A DNA stretch of 64,000 bases. Origin: RPRC01 sp034933285 (GTDB lineage Bacteria > Desulfobacterota > Desulfuromonadia > Geobacterales > Geobacteraceae). The position numbers and the translations under genes are program-made. Positions 44,333 through 53,258 of this stretch are shown here, in pieces; position 1 is the stretch's first letter; each line of letters opens with the position of its first letter. The stretch spans positions 33,140 through 97,139 of the forward strand of contig JAYFNT010000022.1 in NCBI GenBank assembly GCA_034933285.1. The letters are read 5' to 3'. The notes under the pieces were generated by a model. It worked only from the letters and a program-made list of their open reading frames with translations, had not been told where the DNA came from and did not search any database.

Positions 44333-45550
44333 ATGGCTCAGGAAGACCTTTCCCAATTGAAGATCGACAAGAGCACGGCGACGGCCCGCCCTGCCAGGCG
44401 CAATACAAGACGCTTCTGGGTGGCAGGAGCTCTTGCAGTTGCTGTTCTGGCCGTTCTTTTTTTCAGCGGTATACTGAAACCTGCCAGGGAAGTGCAGGTC
44501 GTTACCGTCCAGCAGACCTATCCGTCCCAGGTGATCACCCTGTTGAATGCCAGCGGCTACGTGGTGGCCCAGAGGAAGGCGGCCGTAGCCTCCAAGGCTA
44601 CCGGCCGCCTCATCTGGCTCGGCGTTGAAGAGGGGAGCAGGGTGAAAAAGGGGGACATCCTTGCCAGGCTGGAAAGCGAAGACGTGGCGGCAAGCGAGAA
44701 ACAGGCCGCGGAAAACCTGAAAAACTCCCGAACCGCGCTTGACCAGGCCAACGCCGAGTTGCACGATGCGCAGCTTTCCTACAGCCGGCAGAAATTGCTC
44801 CTTTCCCAGGGAGTGGTGGCTGAGGCGGACTATGATGCCGCGCAAGCCCGCTACCGAAAGGCGAAAGCGGCCGTGGCCGGGGCCCGGGCCGGGATAGGGG
44901 CGGCAGCGGCGGCACTGGAAGCCGCCAGCGTGGCAGTGGAATTCACCATGATCCGGGCTCCGTTCGATGCGGTAGTGCTGACCAAGAACGCCGATGTCGG
45001 GGATATCGTGACCCCGTTTGCTGCCGCCGCCAATGCCAAGGCCGCCGTGGTGACCCTGGCCGACATGGGCTCCCTGCAGGTCGAGGTGGACGTTTCCGAA
45101 TCAAGCATCGAGCAGGTCAGACCCGGCCAGCCGTGCGAGATCCAGCTGGATGCGCTGCCCGACACCCGTTTTCGCGGCACCGTCCACATGATAGTGCCCA
45201 CCGCGGACCGGAGCAAGGCAACGGTCCTGGTGAAGGTCCGCTTTGATGAAATCGATCGGCGCATCCTTCCTGAGATGAGCGCCAAGGTGGCATTCCTTTC
45301 CCGGCCCCTGGGAAACGGCGAGCGCAAGCCGAGGATCACGGTTGCTTCCGCCGCGGTTGCAGAACGGCACGGCAGGAAAGTCGTTTTCGTGGTGAAAGAT
45401 GATAGGGTGGTCGAAACTCCCGTTGCCCTTGGGGAAAAACTGGGAGAAGCTGTGGAGATCGTCCGCGGGGTCAAGGTCGGCGATAGGGTGGTGCAAAGCC
45501 CTGACAACGGCCTCAAAGACGGATCCCGCATCAAGCTATTGGAAAAATGA
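44333..45550 (+). CDS. Periplasmic membrane-fusion protein (HlyD/MacA type)
   Basis: 405 residues from the ATG at 44333; a TTG 24 bases earlier is less likely. One membrane anchor (about 26-45), a lipoyl/barrel-sandwich domain (about 70-100 and 215-240), a long coiled-coil hairpin (about 105-205) and a beta-barrel domain (about 245-330). It links an inner-membrane transporter to an outer-membrane channel. It overlaps the ATPase gene by four bases and heads a four-gene ABC export operon. No outer-membrane factor gene is present. Confidence 0.93.
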   Translation: MAQEDLSQLKIDKSTATARPARRNTRRFWVAGALAVAVLAVLFFSGILKPAREVQVVTVQQTYPSQVITLLNASGYVVAQRKAAVASKATGRLIWLGVEEGSRVKKGDILARLESEDVAASEKQAAENLKNSRTALDQANAELHDAQLSYSRQKLLLSQGVVAEADYDAAQARYRKAKAAVAGARAGIGAAAAALEAASVAVEFTMIRAPFDAVVLTKNADVGDIVTPFAAAANAKAAVVTLADMGSLQVEVDVSESSIEQVRPGQPCEIQLDALPDTRFRGTVHMIVPTADRSKATVLVKVRFDEIDRRILPEMSAKVAFLSRPLGNGERKPRITVASAAVAERHGRKVVFVVKDDRVVETPVALGEKLGEAVEIVRGVKVGDRVVQSPDNGLKDGSRIKLLEK

Positions 45551-46245
45551 TGGAAAATTCCCAAAGCCCCATCGTCAGGATACGCAATCTCTCAAAATCC
45601 TACCGCAGGGGGAGCCAGGTCATCCCGGTCCTGGAGGATATCAGCTTCGATATCCCCGACGGCGAGTTCCTGGCGCTCATGGGCCCTTCCGGGTCCGGCA
45701 AGAGCACTCTCCTCAACCTGCTGGCCGGCATAGACAAGGCGGACAACGGGACCATAGAAATCGGCGGGATAGACATCACTACCCTGGACGAAACCGCCCT
45801 GGCGGGGTGGCGGGCTCTCAACGTCGGCTTCATCTTCCAGTTCTACAACCTGATCCCGGTGCTGACCGCCTTCGAAAACGTCGAACTTCCCCTGCTCCTC
45901 ACCAGGCTTTCCAAGAATGAACGCCGGGCCCATGTGGAAACCGCACTGCGGGTGGTGGGGCTTGCCGACCGGATGGCCCACTATCCCTCCCAGCTCTCCG
46001 GCGGCCAGCAGCAGCGAGTCGCCATAGCACGGGCCGTGGTCACCGACCCCACCATCCTGGTGGCGGACGAGCCCACCGGCGACCTGGACCGCTATTCGGC
46101 CGGCGAGATCCTGGACCTGATGGACCGCCTGAACCGCGAATCGGGCAAGACCGTCATCATGGTGACCCACGATCCGCGCGCCGCGGAAAAGGCCCATTCA
46201 ATCCGCTATCTGGAAAAGGGTGAACTGAAAGATGTTCGCGCTTAA
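45547..46245 (+). CDS. ABC transporter ATPase (MacB/LolD type)
   Basis: 232 residues. Walker A GPSGSGKST near 40, Q-loop, signature LSGGQQQRVAIARA near 145, Walker B with DEPTGDLD near 170. It drives the two FtsX/MacB-type permeases encoded downstream. The start overlaps the upstream gene and its end overlaps the first permease gene by 14 bases. Confidence 0.96.
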   Translation: MMENSQSPIVRIRNLSKSYRRGSQVIPVLEDISFDIPDGEFLALMGPSGSGKSTLLNLLAGIDKADNGTIEIGGIDITTLDETALAGWRALNVGFIFQFYNLIPVLTAFENVELPLLLTRLSKNERRAHVETALRVVGLADRMAHYPSQLSGGQQQRVAIARAVVTDPTILVADEPTGDLDRYSAGEILDLMDRLNRESGKTVIMVTHDPRAAEKAHSIRYLEKGELKDVRA

Positions 46246-47389
46246 ACTGCTCTGGAGAAACGCATTCCGCCATCGCCTGAGGACTTTCCTCACCATTCTG
46301 GGCATCACTATCGCCATCCTGGCTTTCGGCATGCTGCGCACAGTAATCGATGCCTGGTATGCCGGTGTCTCGGCTTCATCAGCCAGCCGCCTGGTGACAC
46401 GCAACGCCATCTCCCTGGTCTTTCCCCTGCCTATTTCCTACAAGGACCGAATCCGCCAGGTCGACGGGGTCAGGATCGTTTCCTACGGCAACTGGTTCGG
46501 CGGCATCTACAAGGAAGAAAAGAACTTTTTCGCCAATTTCGCCGTCGACATCGACAGCTATCTCAAGCTCTATCCCGAATTCGTCCTCCCTCCTGATCAG
46601 CTCAAGGCAGTGCTGCGCGACCGCAAGTCATGTGTCGTTGGCCGGAAACTGGCTGACCGCTTCGGCTGGAAGATCGGCGACACCATCCCGCTCAAGGGGA
46701 CCATCTACCCGGGCACCTGGGAGTTCGTGCTGCGCGGCATTTACCACGGCAGGGACAACACCGCCGACGAGACCCAGATGTTCTTCCAATGGGACTACCT
46801 GAACGAGACGGTGAAAAAGCTCGTTCCCCGCAGGGCCGACCAGGTCGGTTTCTACATGATCGGGATCGCGAGCCCGTCACTCGCTTCACAAGTTACCATT
46901 GCCATTGACGACACGTTCAGGAATTCGCTGGCCGAAACGCTTACCGAGTCGGAAAAGGCCTTCGCCCTGGGGTTCATTTCCATGACGGAAGCCATCGTCA
47001 TCGCCATAAAGCTTGTGTCATTCGTGGTCATCATCATCATTTTGGCAGTCGTCGCCAACACCATGGCCATGACCGCCCGGGAACGCATCGGCGAATTCGC
47101 GGTTTTCAAGACACTTGGGTTCGGCGCCCGGCACATCGTGGGGATGATTTTCGGCGAATCCCTGGTGATCACCATGACCGGCTGTGCAATCGGGATCGCA
47201 CTGACCTTCCCCCTTGCCAATGCCTTCGCATCTGCCATGTCGAACTTTTTCCCCATCTTCATCGTGTCGAGGCAGACGATTTACATGGATATCGGCGCTG
47301 CCCTGCTGGTGGGAGTGGTGGCAGCGATCTTTCCTGCCTGGCGTGCAGTGAAGATCCGTATAGCCGAGGGTTTGAGCAGGATAGGATGA
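46232..47389 (+). CDS. MacB/FtsX-type ABC permease, first of two
   Basis: 385 residues. A membrane segment near the N-terminus (about 17-40), a large periplasmic domain (about 45-260), and three C-terminal segments (about 265-375), the layout of MacB/LolC permeases. It lacks an ATPase domain. Its stop is 11 bases before a REP palindrome; the second permease gene begins 722 bases later, after an inserted RAYT gene. Confidence 0.92.
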   Translation: MFALKLLWRNAFRHRLRTFLTILGITIAILAFGMLRTVIDAWYAGVSASSASRLVTRNAISLVFPLPISYKDRIRQVDGVRIVSYGNWFGGIYKEEKNFFANFAVDIDSYLKLYPEFVLPPDQLKAVLRDRKSCVVGRKLADRFGWKIGDTIPLKGTIYPGTWEFVLRGIYHGRDNTADETQMFFQWDYLNETVKKLVPRRADQVGFYMIGIASPSLASQVTIAIDDTFRNSLAETLTESEKAFALGFISMTEAIVIAIKLVSFVVIIIILAVVANTMAMTARERIGEFAVFKTLGFGARHIVGMIFGESLVITMTGCAIGIALTFPLANAFASAMSNFFPIFIVSRQTIYMDIGAALLVGVVAAIFPAWRAVKIRIAEGLSRIG

Positions 47390-47399
47390 GTGGAAAGAA

Positions 47400-47433
47400 A
47401 GACCTGCCAGGTTTCGAAAACCTGGCAGGTCTG
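47400..47433. repeat. REP palindrome upstream of the RAYT gene
   Basis: AGACCTGCCAGGTTTCG and AAAACCTGGCAGGTCT arms: nearly perfect inverted repeat, 17 bases before the RAYT start codon. Matches the copies at 38966, 47656 and 48058. Confidence 0.92.
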
Positions 47434-47449
47434 ATATTAGGAGTCACTT

Positions 47450-48049
47450 ATGTCGGTCAACGTTCCCCTGGAACCTGGACATTACTTTCATATCTTCAAC
47501 CGTGGCAACAATCGTGAAAACATATTCCTGGAAGAACGCAATTATCTTCACTTCCTTCGTTTATACCAGAAATACATTTTTCCTGTTTGCGATACATTTG
47601 CATATTGTCTGATGCGAAATCATTTTCATCTTCTGCTCAGGATAAGGGAAAACCAGACCTGCCAGGTTTCTGAAAACCTGGCAGGTCTTCAAGTTTCTCG
47701 ACAGTTTTCCAATCTGTTCAACAGCTATGCAAAAGCGATAAACTCATCTTTCAAACGAACCGGCAGTTTGTTCGAGAAGCCCTTTGGACGAATTAAAGTC
47801 AGTTCTGAGCATCATTTTTCACGCCTCATTCACTATATTCATTTCAATCCCCAGAAACATGGTTTTGTTGATGATTTTCGATCTTATCCGTTTACTTCGT
47901 ATCATGCGATGGTTTCCGCGAAGCCGACACATTTGCTCAGGGATGAAGTGCTTAGTTGGTTTCAGGGGCTTGAAGGATTCGTGGAGATGCATGATATGCT
48001 GTGTGACGAAAACCAACACCGACATCTGGTGGAAGGCGATTTTGACTAG
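47450..48049 (+). CDS. REP-associated tyrosine transposase (RAYT, Y1/IS200-like HUH)
   Basis: 199 residues. The IS200/Y1 fold is shown by GHYFHIFNRGNNRENIF, the HUH pair in NHFHLLLRI (about 62-70) and the catalytic Tyr region LIHYIHFNPQKHG (about 128-140). RAYTs nick and join single-stranded DNA at REP palindromes and are usually single-copy domesticated genes. The palindrome occurs before and after the gene and again inside it, where it encodes about residues 70-80 in frame. The gene sits between two permease genes of one ABC operon. Base composition is more A+T-rich than its neighbours, pointing to insertion. Confidence 0.93.
   Translation: MSVNVPLEPGHYFHIFNRGNNRENIFLEERNYLHFLRLYQKYIFPVCDTFAYCLMRNHFHLLLRIRENQTCQVSENLAGLQVSRQFSNLFNSYAKAINSSFKRTGSLFEKPFGRIKVSSEHHFSRLIHYIHFNPQKHGFVDDFRSYPFTSYHAMVSAKPTHLLRDEVLSWFQGLEGFVEMHDMLCDENQHRHLVEGDFD
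47656..47688. repeat. REP palindrome inside the RAYT coding sequence
   Basis: AGACCTGCCAGGTTTCTG and AAAACCTGGCAGGTCTTC arms. It is read through in frame as part of the protein between the HUH motif and the following helix. The length keeps the reading frame open. Confidence 0.9.
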
Positions 48050-48057
48050 AAAATGAA

Positions 48058-48090
48058 AGACCTGCCAGGTTTCGAAACCTGGCAGGTCTG
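48058..48090. repeat. REP palindrome downstream of the RAYT gene
   Basis: AGACCTGCCAGGTTTCG and AAACCTGGCAGGTCT arms, eight bases after the RAYT stop codon. With the copy at 47400 it brackets the gene. Confidence 0.92.
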
Positions 48091-48111
48091 AATAGCATCG
48101 GTAATTGACCA

Positions 48112-49278
48112 ATGTCCATCCCTTTTTCATACAGCATGCGCAATCTCTGGACCAGGCGCCTGACCACGGTCCTCACCGCATCGGGCATGGCCCTCGTGGT
48201 GTTTGTCTTTGCCTCGATCCTGATGCTGTCTGCCGGGTTGCGCAAGACACTGGTAGACACCGGCTCGCCCGATAACGTAATCGCCATACGGAAGGGCGCG
48301 GGGACCGAGGTGCAGAGCGGCGTGGAACGGCAGCAGGCGGCCATCATGGAGACATTGCCTGAGATTGCCCATGGAGTGGACGGCCGTCAGCTCCTGGCAA
48401 AGGAAATGGTGGTCCTGGTGAACCTGCCGAAAAGGGGGAGCAACAACCCGTCCCACGTGGTTATCAGGGGGATCCAGGCGGCGTCGCTGGCGCTCAGGCC
48501 CCAGGTGCGGGTGGTGGAGGGCAGGATGCCCCGTTCCGGCTCTTCCGAAATAATGGCCGGGACGAGCATCGCCAGGCGCTTCAAGGGCTGCAGTGTTGGG
48601 GAATCACTGCGCTTCGGCATGCGTGACTGGTCGGTGGTCGGGATATTCGATGCGGGAAACAGCGGGTTCAGCTCCGAGATCTGGGGTGATGCCGATCAGC
48701 TCATGCAGGCCTTCCGCAGGCCGGTATACTCCTCGGTGACCTTCAAGCTTGCTGACACCAGGGATTTCGACAAGGTCAAGGACAGGCTGGAGCACGACCC
48801 ACGCCTCACGGTGGATGCGCGACGGGAAACGAAATACTATGCCGACCAGTCGGAGATGATGGCCAAGTTCCTGCGCATCCTGGGGATCTCGCTCACGGTG
48901 ATCTTCTCCCTGGGCGCGGTTATCGGCGCGATGATAACCATGTACGCCGCCGTGGCCAACCGCACCAGCGAAATCGGCACCCTGCGGGCGCTGGGATTCC
49001 GGCGGCGCAGCATCCTTTCCGCGTTCCTGGTGGAATCCCTTTTGCTCGGATTCACCGGGGGCTGCACGGGACTTTTCCTGGCGTCGTTCCTGCAGCTGTT
49101 CACCATCTCGACCATGAACTTCCAGACATTTTCCGAGCTGGCCTTCAGTTTCACTCTCACCTTCGAGATTTTCTGGAAATCACTCCTCTTTTCTCTTGTC
49201 ATGGGACTGGTGGGGGGCATTCTTCCGGCTTTCCGGGCGGCCAGGAAGAACATCGTCGAAGCGCTGAGGGTCAATTGA
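48112..49278 (+). CDS. MacB/FtsX-type ABC permease, second of two
   Basis: 388 residues with the same layout as the first permease: N-terminal membrane segment (about 21-43), periplasmic domain (about 45-255), three C-terminal membrane segments and the conserved EIGTLRALGFRRRSIL stretch near 285-300. It would form a heterodimer with the upstream permease. The RAYT insertion separates it from the operon promoter; continued expression needs read-through or a new promoter. Confidence 0.92.
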   Translation: MSIPFSYSMRNLWTRRLTTVLTASGMALVVFVFASILMLSAGLRKTLVDTGSPDNVIAIRKGAGTEVQSGVERQQAAIMETLPEIAHGVDGRQLLAKEMVVLVNLPKRGSNNPSHVVIRGIQAASLALRPQVRVVEGRMPRSGSSEIMAGTSIARRFKGCSVGESLRFGMRDWSVVGIFDAGNSGFSSEIWGDADQLMQAFRRPVYSSVTFKLADTRDFDKVKDRLEHDPRLTVDARRETKYYADQSEMMAKFLRILGISLTVIFSLGAVIGAMITMYAAVANRTSEIGTLRALGFRRRSILSAFLVESLLLGFTGGCTGLFLASFLQLFTISTMNFQTFSELAFSFTLTFEIFWKSLLFSLVMGLVGGILPAFRAARKNIVEALRVN

Positions 49279-49292
49279 TATCAGGGGTGAAA

Positions 49293-49610
49293 ATGGTGCG
49301 GAAAAACATGGAAAACGGAAAAAAGATCCAAGACATGAAAAAGAAGATCATGACGCACCTGCTGCTGCCGTTATTGGCGCCTGCCGCGGTCGTCGGGCTC
49401 TACTTTACCCCGAAGTCGGTTTTCGGTTGCGCCAACCGGGGCCTGATGGCCTTGGGGGTGGTGTTGCTGGCAGTCGCGGGAGCCGTTACGACGACCTGGA
49501 AAGGAGCCAGTCTGAAGCGACGTGGCGAGAACGAGGAGGCCAACTGGTGGCTGTTGACGACGCTGGTCCTGCTGATGCCGCTCGTGCTTCTCATCGGCCC
49601 CCTGGGCTGA
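49293..49610 (+). CDS. Small membrane protein, hypothetical
   Basis: 105 residues from the ATG at 49293 (AGGGGTGA upstream); an internal ATG at Met-Lys-Lys-Lys is possible. Basic N-terminus and three hydrophobic segments (about 27-41, 52-68 and 86-103). It follows the second permease by 14 bases and may be an accessory subunit of the exporter. No family recognised. Confidence 0.65.
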   Translation: MVRKNMENGKKIQDMKKKIMTHLLLPLLAPAAVVGLYFTPKSVFGCANRGLMALGVVLLAVAGAVTTTWKGASLKRRGENEEANWWLLTTLVLLMPLVLLIGPLG

Positions 49611-50078
49611 AACACCCGCAGGACTCAAAGGAGGAAATTACCGATAGTCAGCCTCATCACCGATGTGCTCCTCAAATCAAACTGCGAGAACTGATCGAGG
49701 GGATGGGAAAAATGCTGCGATCCTTCAGAAAATAGGATTTTCCCCCGCTTTTTCCTGGTTCGTAAGAGGTTTGTTTGCAGCTGTCTCTCGCGTCTTAATT
49801 GAAAAAAATTAAATGGTATTAGGAGTTTGGATCTGGTACAAAATGAGCATCCTTTCAATATGAGAAAGATTATTAGCAAGACCAATGTGTAGGCGTATGG
49901 ATTACGCCTGTTGTCGCAGCATGATGTTCGTTTTTTTGGGGAGCATCTGATGGATGAATATGACGAACAAATAATGGATTGCGTATGAAAACAAAAGCCG
50001 CCATCGCCGGGTCCCTCCGGGTGGCGGTTTTCTCATTTTTGAGTATTCACGCTTCTTGTTAAAACCATAAGGATCAAA
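49611..50078. other. Intergenic region at the edge of the accessory segment
   Basis: 468 bases. A good AAAGGAGG at 49628-49635 is followed only by short frames and no clear gene. The stretch 49740-49990 is A+T-rich and featureless. A terminator-like hairpin is at 49990-50032. Confidence 0.5.
49990..50032 (+). terminator. Terminator-like hairpin
   Basis: AAAAGCCGCCA and TGGCGGTTTT outer arms with an inner CCGGG/CCCGG-type stem, followed by CTCATTTTT. Confidence 0.7.
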
Positions 50079-50315
50079 ATGATCCCTGAACACAAACATG
50101 TTGATTTGGGGATATCAGATACTGACGACCAACGGTGTCCATTCTGCCATTTCGAACCGGCACGTATCTTTGCCTCCAATGAACATGCTGTGGTTGTTTT
50201 CGACGGATTCCTCGTCAATCCCGGTCACGTCTTGATCATCTCGAAGCGGCATATCGTTTCAACGTTTGAGGCGGCAGAAGAGGAGTGGGCGGTAAATTTG
50301 GATTTGCCGGGATGA
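50079..50315 (+). pseudogene. Truncated HIT-family hydrolase
   Basis: 78 residues. The N-terminal half of a HIT protein is clear: CPFCHFEPARIFASNEHAVVV and GHVLIISKRHI. The frame then ends at residue 78, before the His triad HxHxHxx that defines catalysis. Sequence after the stop shows GGGAAACAGGGAAGTG and CCTGTTTATCCC, resembling a REP arm, so the gene was probably cut by a repeat. Confidence 0.75.
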
Positions 50316-50489
50316 AGTGCATTGGGAAACAGGGAAGTGCTCCTGTTTATCCCGCGCATAAAAGCATGAAAATGCAGCTGGTGGAAGGTTGGCCGGTTAA
50401 CTGTTCAATATCTCAAATTGAATGTTGGCCGACGATGAATTTTGATAAAAATCTACATGTTGCATCAAAATTGAAAATAAAAAGAGAGA

Positions 50490-50546
50490 GGCTCCGGCAC
50501 GCAAGCGTGCCTCACTTCGGCCGCTCAGCTCGCGGCCCCGTTAGAC
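50490..50546 (+). repeat. attC-like site, 3' part
   Basis: A GCACGcaagCGTGC hairpin, then CTCACTTCGGCCGCTCAGCTCGCGGCCCC and GTTAGAC, which fits the GTTRRRY core of integron attC sites. A nearly identical 45-base stretch ends at 51071. The following cassette begins TTAGACC and is closed by GGTCTAAC at 50891, the expected complementary pair. The 5' half could not be delimited. Confidence 0.5.
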
Positions 50547-50574
50547 CAATGAAAGAATGGATTGAGAAAGAACA

Positions 50575-50886
50575 ATGGGCGATCCGACTTGGTACCTTCT
50601 CATAGGCTCAATTTCAATTGCAGTAGCCTGTGCAATCAGAAAGATACAGCCATTTATTTTTCAGGTAGTTCTTGCAGTACTTATCCCTGGGATTCTATCA
50701 GTAGTTGGTGCATGTATTCCTGAGTGGCTAAATCCTTCACCTCCAGGCGAAGGAGCATTTGGCTGGACAATAATATTGGCTGCAACATGGGCCATGTGGG
50801 CGGTCCCAACATGTTTGGTAGCAGTGACGGTTTTTCACTTGATGAAAAAAAGAAGAAAAGAATCATCTGAACCGAATAAGGACTGA
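50575..50886 (+). CDS. Cassette gene: small three-helix membrane protein
   Basis: 103 residues, three membrane segments (about 6-24, 27-45 and 63-88) with a basic C-terminal tail. No family recognised. It is bracketed by TTAGACC (50541) and GGTCTAAC (50891), the complementary ends expected of an integron cassette, and lies in the usual orientation and spacing. Confidence 0.7.
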   Translation: MGDPTWYLLIGSISIAVACAIRKIQPFIFQVVLAVLIPGILSVVGACIPEWLNPSPPGEGAFGWTIILAATWAMWAVPTCLVAVTVFHLMKKRRKESSEPNKD

Positions 50887-50890
50887 AAGA

Positions 50891-51071
50891 GGTCTAACCA
50901 GCCGGTTGCACGCCGTCCCGCCCGAAAAACCGACCGAGCGAAGCGGGTGAACCGGGCTCCCCGTTCTTTGGCGCGTTGACCCGCGCCGCAGAACAGCGAT
51001 CAGGAGCGGTCCTCAGTATCAGCACGTAAACGTGCCTCACTTCGGCCGCTCAGCTCGCGGCCCCGTTGGGC
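50891..51071 (+). repeat. attC-like site(s) closing the cassette
   Basis: Begins GGTCTAAC (RYYYAAC core) and ends CCCCGTTGGGC (GTTRRRY core). At 181 bases it is longer than normal attC sites, so it may be two sites or a site with an insertion; the last 45 bases repeat the site at 50490-50546. Confidence 0.5.
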
Positions 51072-51096
51072 GAGAATTAATCTTAGGAGACACTCT

Positions 51097-51648
51097 TTGA
51101 AAAAAGATATCTGTTTTTTTGTTATGGCCATGCTCATTGCTTGCTCGAATGTAAATGCAATGGAATTCACTCTGATTACCAAGGGTGGCTACGTGACTTT
51201 CGCTGCAGGCGATAACTGGGGCGTAGTTACGATGGAAACGAAAAAACCGAATCAGACAGCTGCCTTTCAAGTGCCGATGTCTGGAGAGGTTGATTCTGCC
51301 CCCCCAACTAACGTTTCAATTATCCTAATAAACCCCAAGCTCCCTGAGACAGCGAACGCATTAGATTCAATCGGAAGAAGTTACGGCCCATCAAAAGTGA
51401 CAGAGGGCACATACAATAAGTGGTCTACCTACCGACAGGTATCCAATGATTCCGATGGCATTTTATTCACTATCGTTGATGCAAAGAGGGAAATTGCCGA
51501 TGTCGTAGTCTGGGTAAGATTTGCATGGCCAAAGAATAAAAATAATGAGGCTGAGCCTATATTTTATAACTTCCTCAATTCGATACGAGGAGATTTTGGC
51601 AAGTATAAGACGCGTGATGGTGAGATAATTCGGCGGCCAATAAACTGA
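51097..51648 (+). CDS. Cassette gene: secreted protein of unknown function
   Basis: 183 residues from a TTG start with TAGGAGA six bases upstream. Signal peptide about 1-21 (cleavage after Val-Asn-Ala). The mature protein has alternating beta-type segments and no Cys. Not recognised. The cassette ends are TTGGGC (51066) and GCCCAAC (51649), which are complementary. Confidence 0.72.
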   Translation: MKKDICFFVMAMLIACSNVNAMEFTLITKGGYVTFAAGDNWGVVTMETKKPNQTAAFQVPMSGEVDSAPPTNVSIILINPKLPETANALDSIGRSYGPSKVTEGTYNKWSTYRQVSNDSDGILFTIVDAKREIADVVVWVRFAWPKNKNNEAEPIFYNFLNSIRGDFGKYKTRDGEIIRRPIN

Positions 51649-51713
51649 GCCCAACAACGCGGCGTCACGCGGCCTCCGCTACGCTCCGCCGGTGCGCCTC
51701 GGCCACGTTGACT
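51649..51713 (+). repeat. attC-like recombination site
   Basis: 65 bases from GCCCAAC to GTTGACT, normal attC length, with G/C-rich imperfectly pairing arms (AACAACGCGGCG with CGGCCACGTT). The RYYYAAC core is complementary to the start of the preceding cassette. Confidence 0.65.
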
Positions 51714-51746
51714 GCAAAAAAATAAATACATTGAAGAGGATTTTCT

Positions 51747-53258
51747 ATGCCCATCCCAACTTTCAAGTTACTGCAACAAGACAGTAACAAATCCGCACGA
51801 CTCACTACTATTCGTAATGCCGTTGAACCTCTCCTTGGAAGTAACTATCTCAGCCACTTTACTGATCACTCTGTTAATCATTCCGACCAACTTTGTAATA
51901 TTGTTGACGAACTGGTGTCGTCACTTGATCAAGGCAAAGAACTTAACCCGGAGGAAGCATTTGTCCTTTACGCTGCATGCTATTTGCATGATATTGGGAT
52001 GCAGCATCAGCGTGCATGTAAAACGGAGGTGGTAAGAAAAGTTCTTCTGTCCAATCCTTATTGCGGTCTACGGTGGGAATCACTAGAACTTGAAACTCGG
52101 CAGGAGATTATCCGTGCCCAACATCATCTGATTTCTGACGAACTTATTCGGGGTGCCGTACGTACTGGTGATCCAGCGATCGGAATACCATTGAATGATA
52201 GCGATAAGCCAGGCGTCGTTGCAGCTCTCTGTTCTGCTCACTGCTTATTAACTGACTCAACTGAGTATCAATGTAGCACTGCGGATCAGGGTGGTCTTCG
52301 CGTGGGATTGCTTGCTGCTTTGCTACGTTTAGCCGACATTCTTGACGAGTCGCAGCGACGTTCACACTTGTTCCTTGAGAAAACAAGAGACTTGCCACTT
52401 GAGAGCCGGCTTCACTGGTGGCGGCACTATTATGTGTCGAACATAACAATTAATCCCCGCGAGATCATAGTCTGGTTTGACTTCCCACCGGAGCGCCGCG
52501 TCCAATATAAAGAAATTTTTGAACCATTGCAGATGCCATGGATCGAAGCTGAGCATAAACGTCACTCTAAAGTCTTAGCGGAAAACGGTCTAGCTTGGCA
52601 CTTGCAAGCTCGAGATACACCCGAAGCCCAATGTACATCAAGAGTGATGGATGATGAACTTGAACGGTACGCCGTGGAAAAAATAGTGGTTCGGCGAGTT
52701 GATGAGCTTAATCAACAACGTGCCACAGTAGTGACTCAACTACGAGTTGCCCGCCCAACCGTACAACGTCAGCTTGCAACACTTCAAGAATCGACGGATG
52801 CCCCAGATGAACTTCTTCGGGAGGCAGTAAACCTAGCGGAACACCTTTCAGCCATGGGCGGAAAGCGTGATGCATGGATGATATTGCAAAGCGAGCACAA
52901 TCGACTTAAACCAAGGGTTAGTGAGGAGATCAAGTTGAATGTAGATCTGCGAATTGGAGAAATGATGATTGAGGATAATGCGGCAGATTCCGCGTTGCGA
53001 CACCTTCGAGAACTCACCCCGTATTTTTCAAAAAACGTTACAAGCAATACCAATAAACTGAGGTATCTGCGTATATGGGCGATTGCCTTACGTGAAGCGT
53101 GTGCGTACCACGAGGCGGTCGTTGCATTTGAGGAAATCGCCCAACTAACTGACCAACCAAAAGAGCAAGAGATCGCGATGGCAGAAATAGCTGAACTGCG
53201 CTTATTACAAGGTGACTTGGCGCAACTTTCCGTCTTCGAGGGAGGCGAGACATGCTGA
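51747..53258 (+). CDS. HD-domain protein with C-terminal helical region
   Basis: 503 residues. Residues about 20-215 are an HD hydrolase-like domain: FTDHSVNHSDQL (first His), ACYLHDIGMQHQ (HD pair), RAQHHLISDEL, and LLRLADILDESQRR (distal Asp). This spacing recalls the HD-CE/HD-Cas3-like domains found in bacterial conflict proteins. The rest is mostly helical, with TPR-like segments near 380-500. It overlaps the next gene by seven bases, so the two are coupled. G+C is lower than in the core genome. The ligand or substrate (nucleotide or RNA) is unknown. Confidence 0.8.
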   Translation: MPIPTFKLLQQDSNKSARLTTIRNAVEPLLGSNYLSHFTDHSVNHSDQLCNIVDELVSSLDQGKELNPEEAFVLYAACYLHDIGMQHQRACKTEVVRKVLLSNPYCGLRWESLELETRQEIIRAQHHLISDELIRGAVRTGDPAIGIPLNDSDKPGVVAALCSAHCLLTDSTEYQCSTADQGGLRVGLLAALLRLADILDESQRRSHLFLEKTRDLPLESRLHWWRHYYVSNITINPREIIVWFDFPPERRVQYKEIFEPLQMPWIEAEHKRHSKVLAENGLAWHLQARDTPEAQCTSRVMDDELERYAVEKIVVRRVDELNQQRATVVTQLRVARPTVQRQLATLQESTDAPDELLREAVNLAEHLSAMGGKRDAWMILQSEHNRLKPRVSEEIKLNVDLRIGEMMIEDNAADSALRHLRELTPYFSKNVTSNTNKLRYLRIWAIALREACAYHEAVVAFEEIAQLTDQPKEQEIAMAEIAELRLLQGDLAQLSVFEGGETC

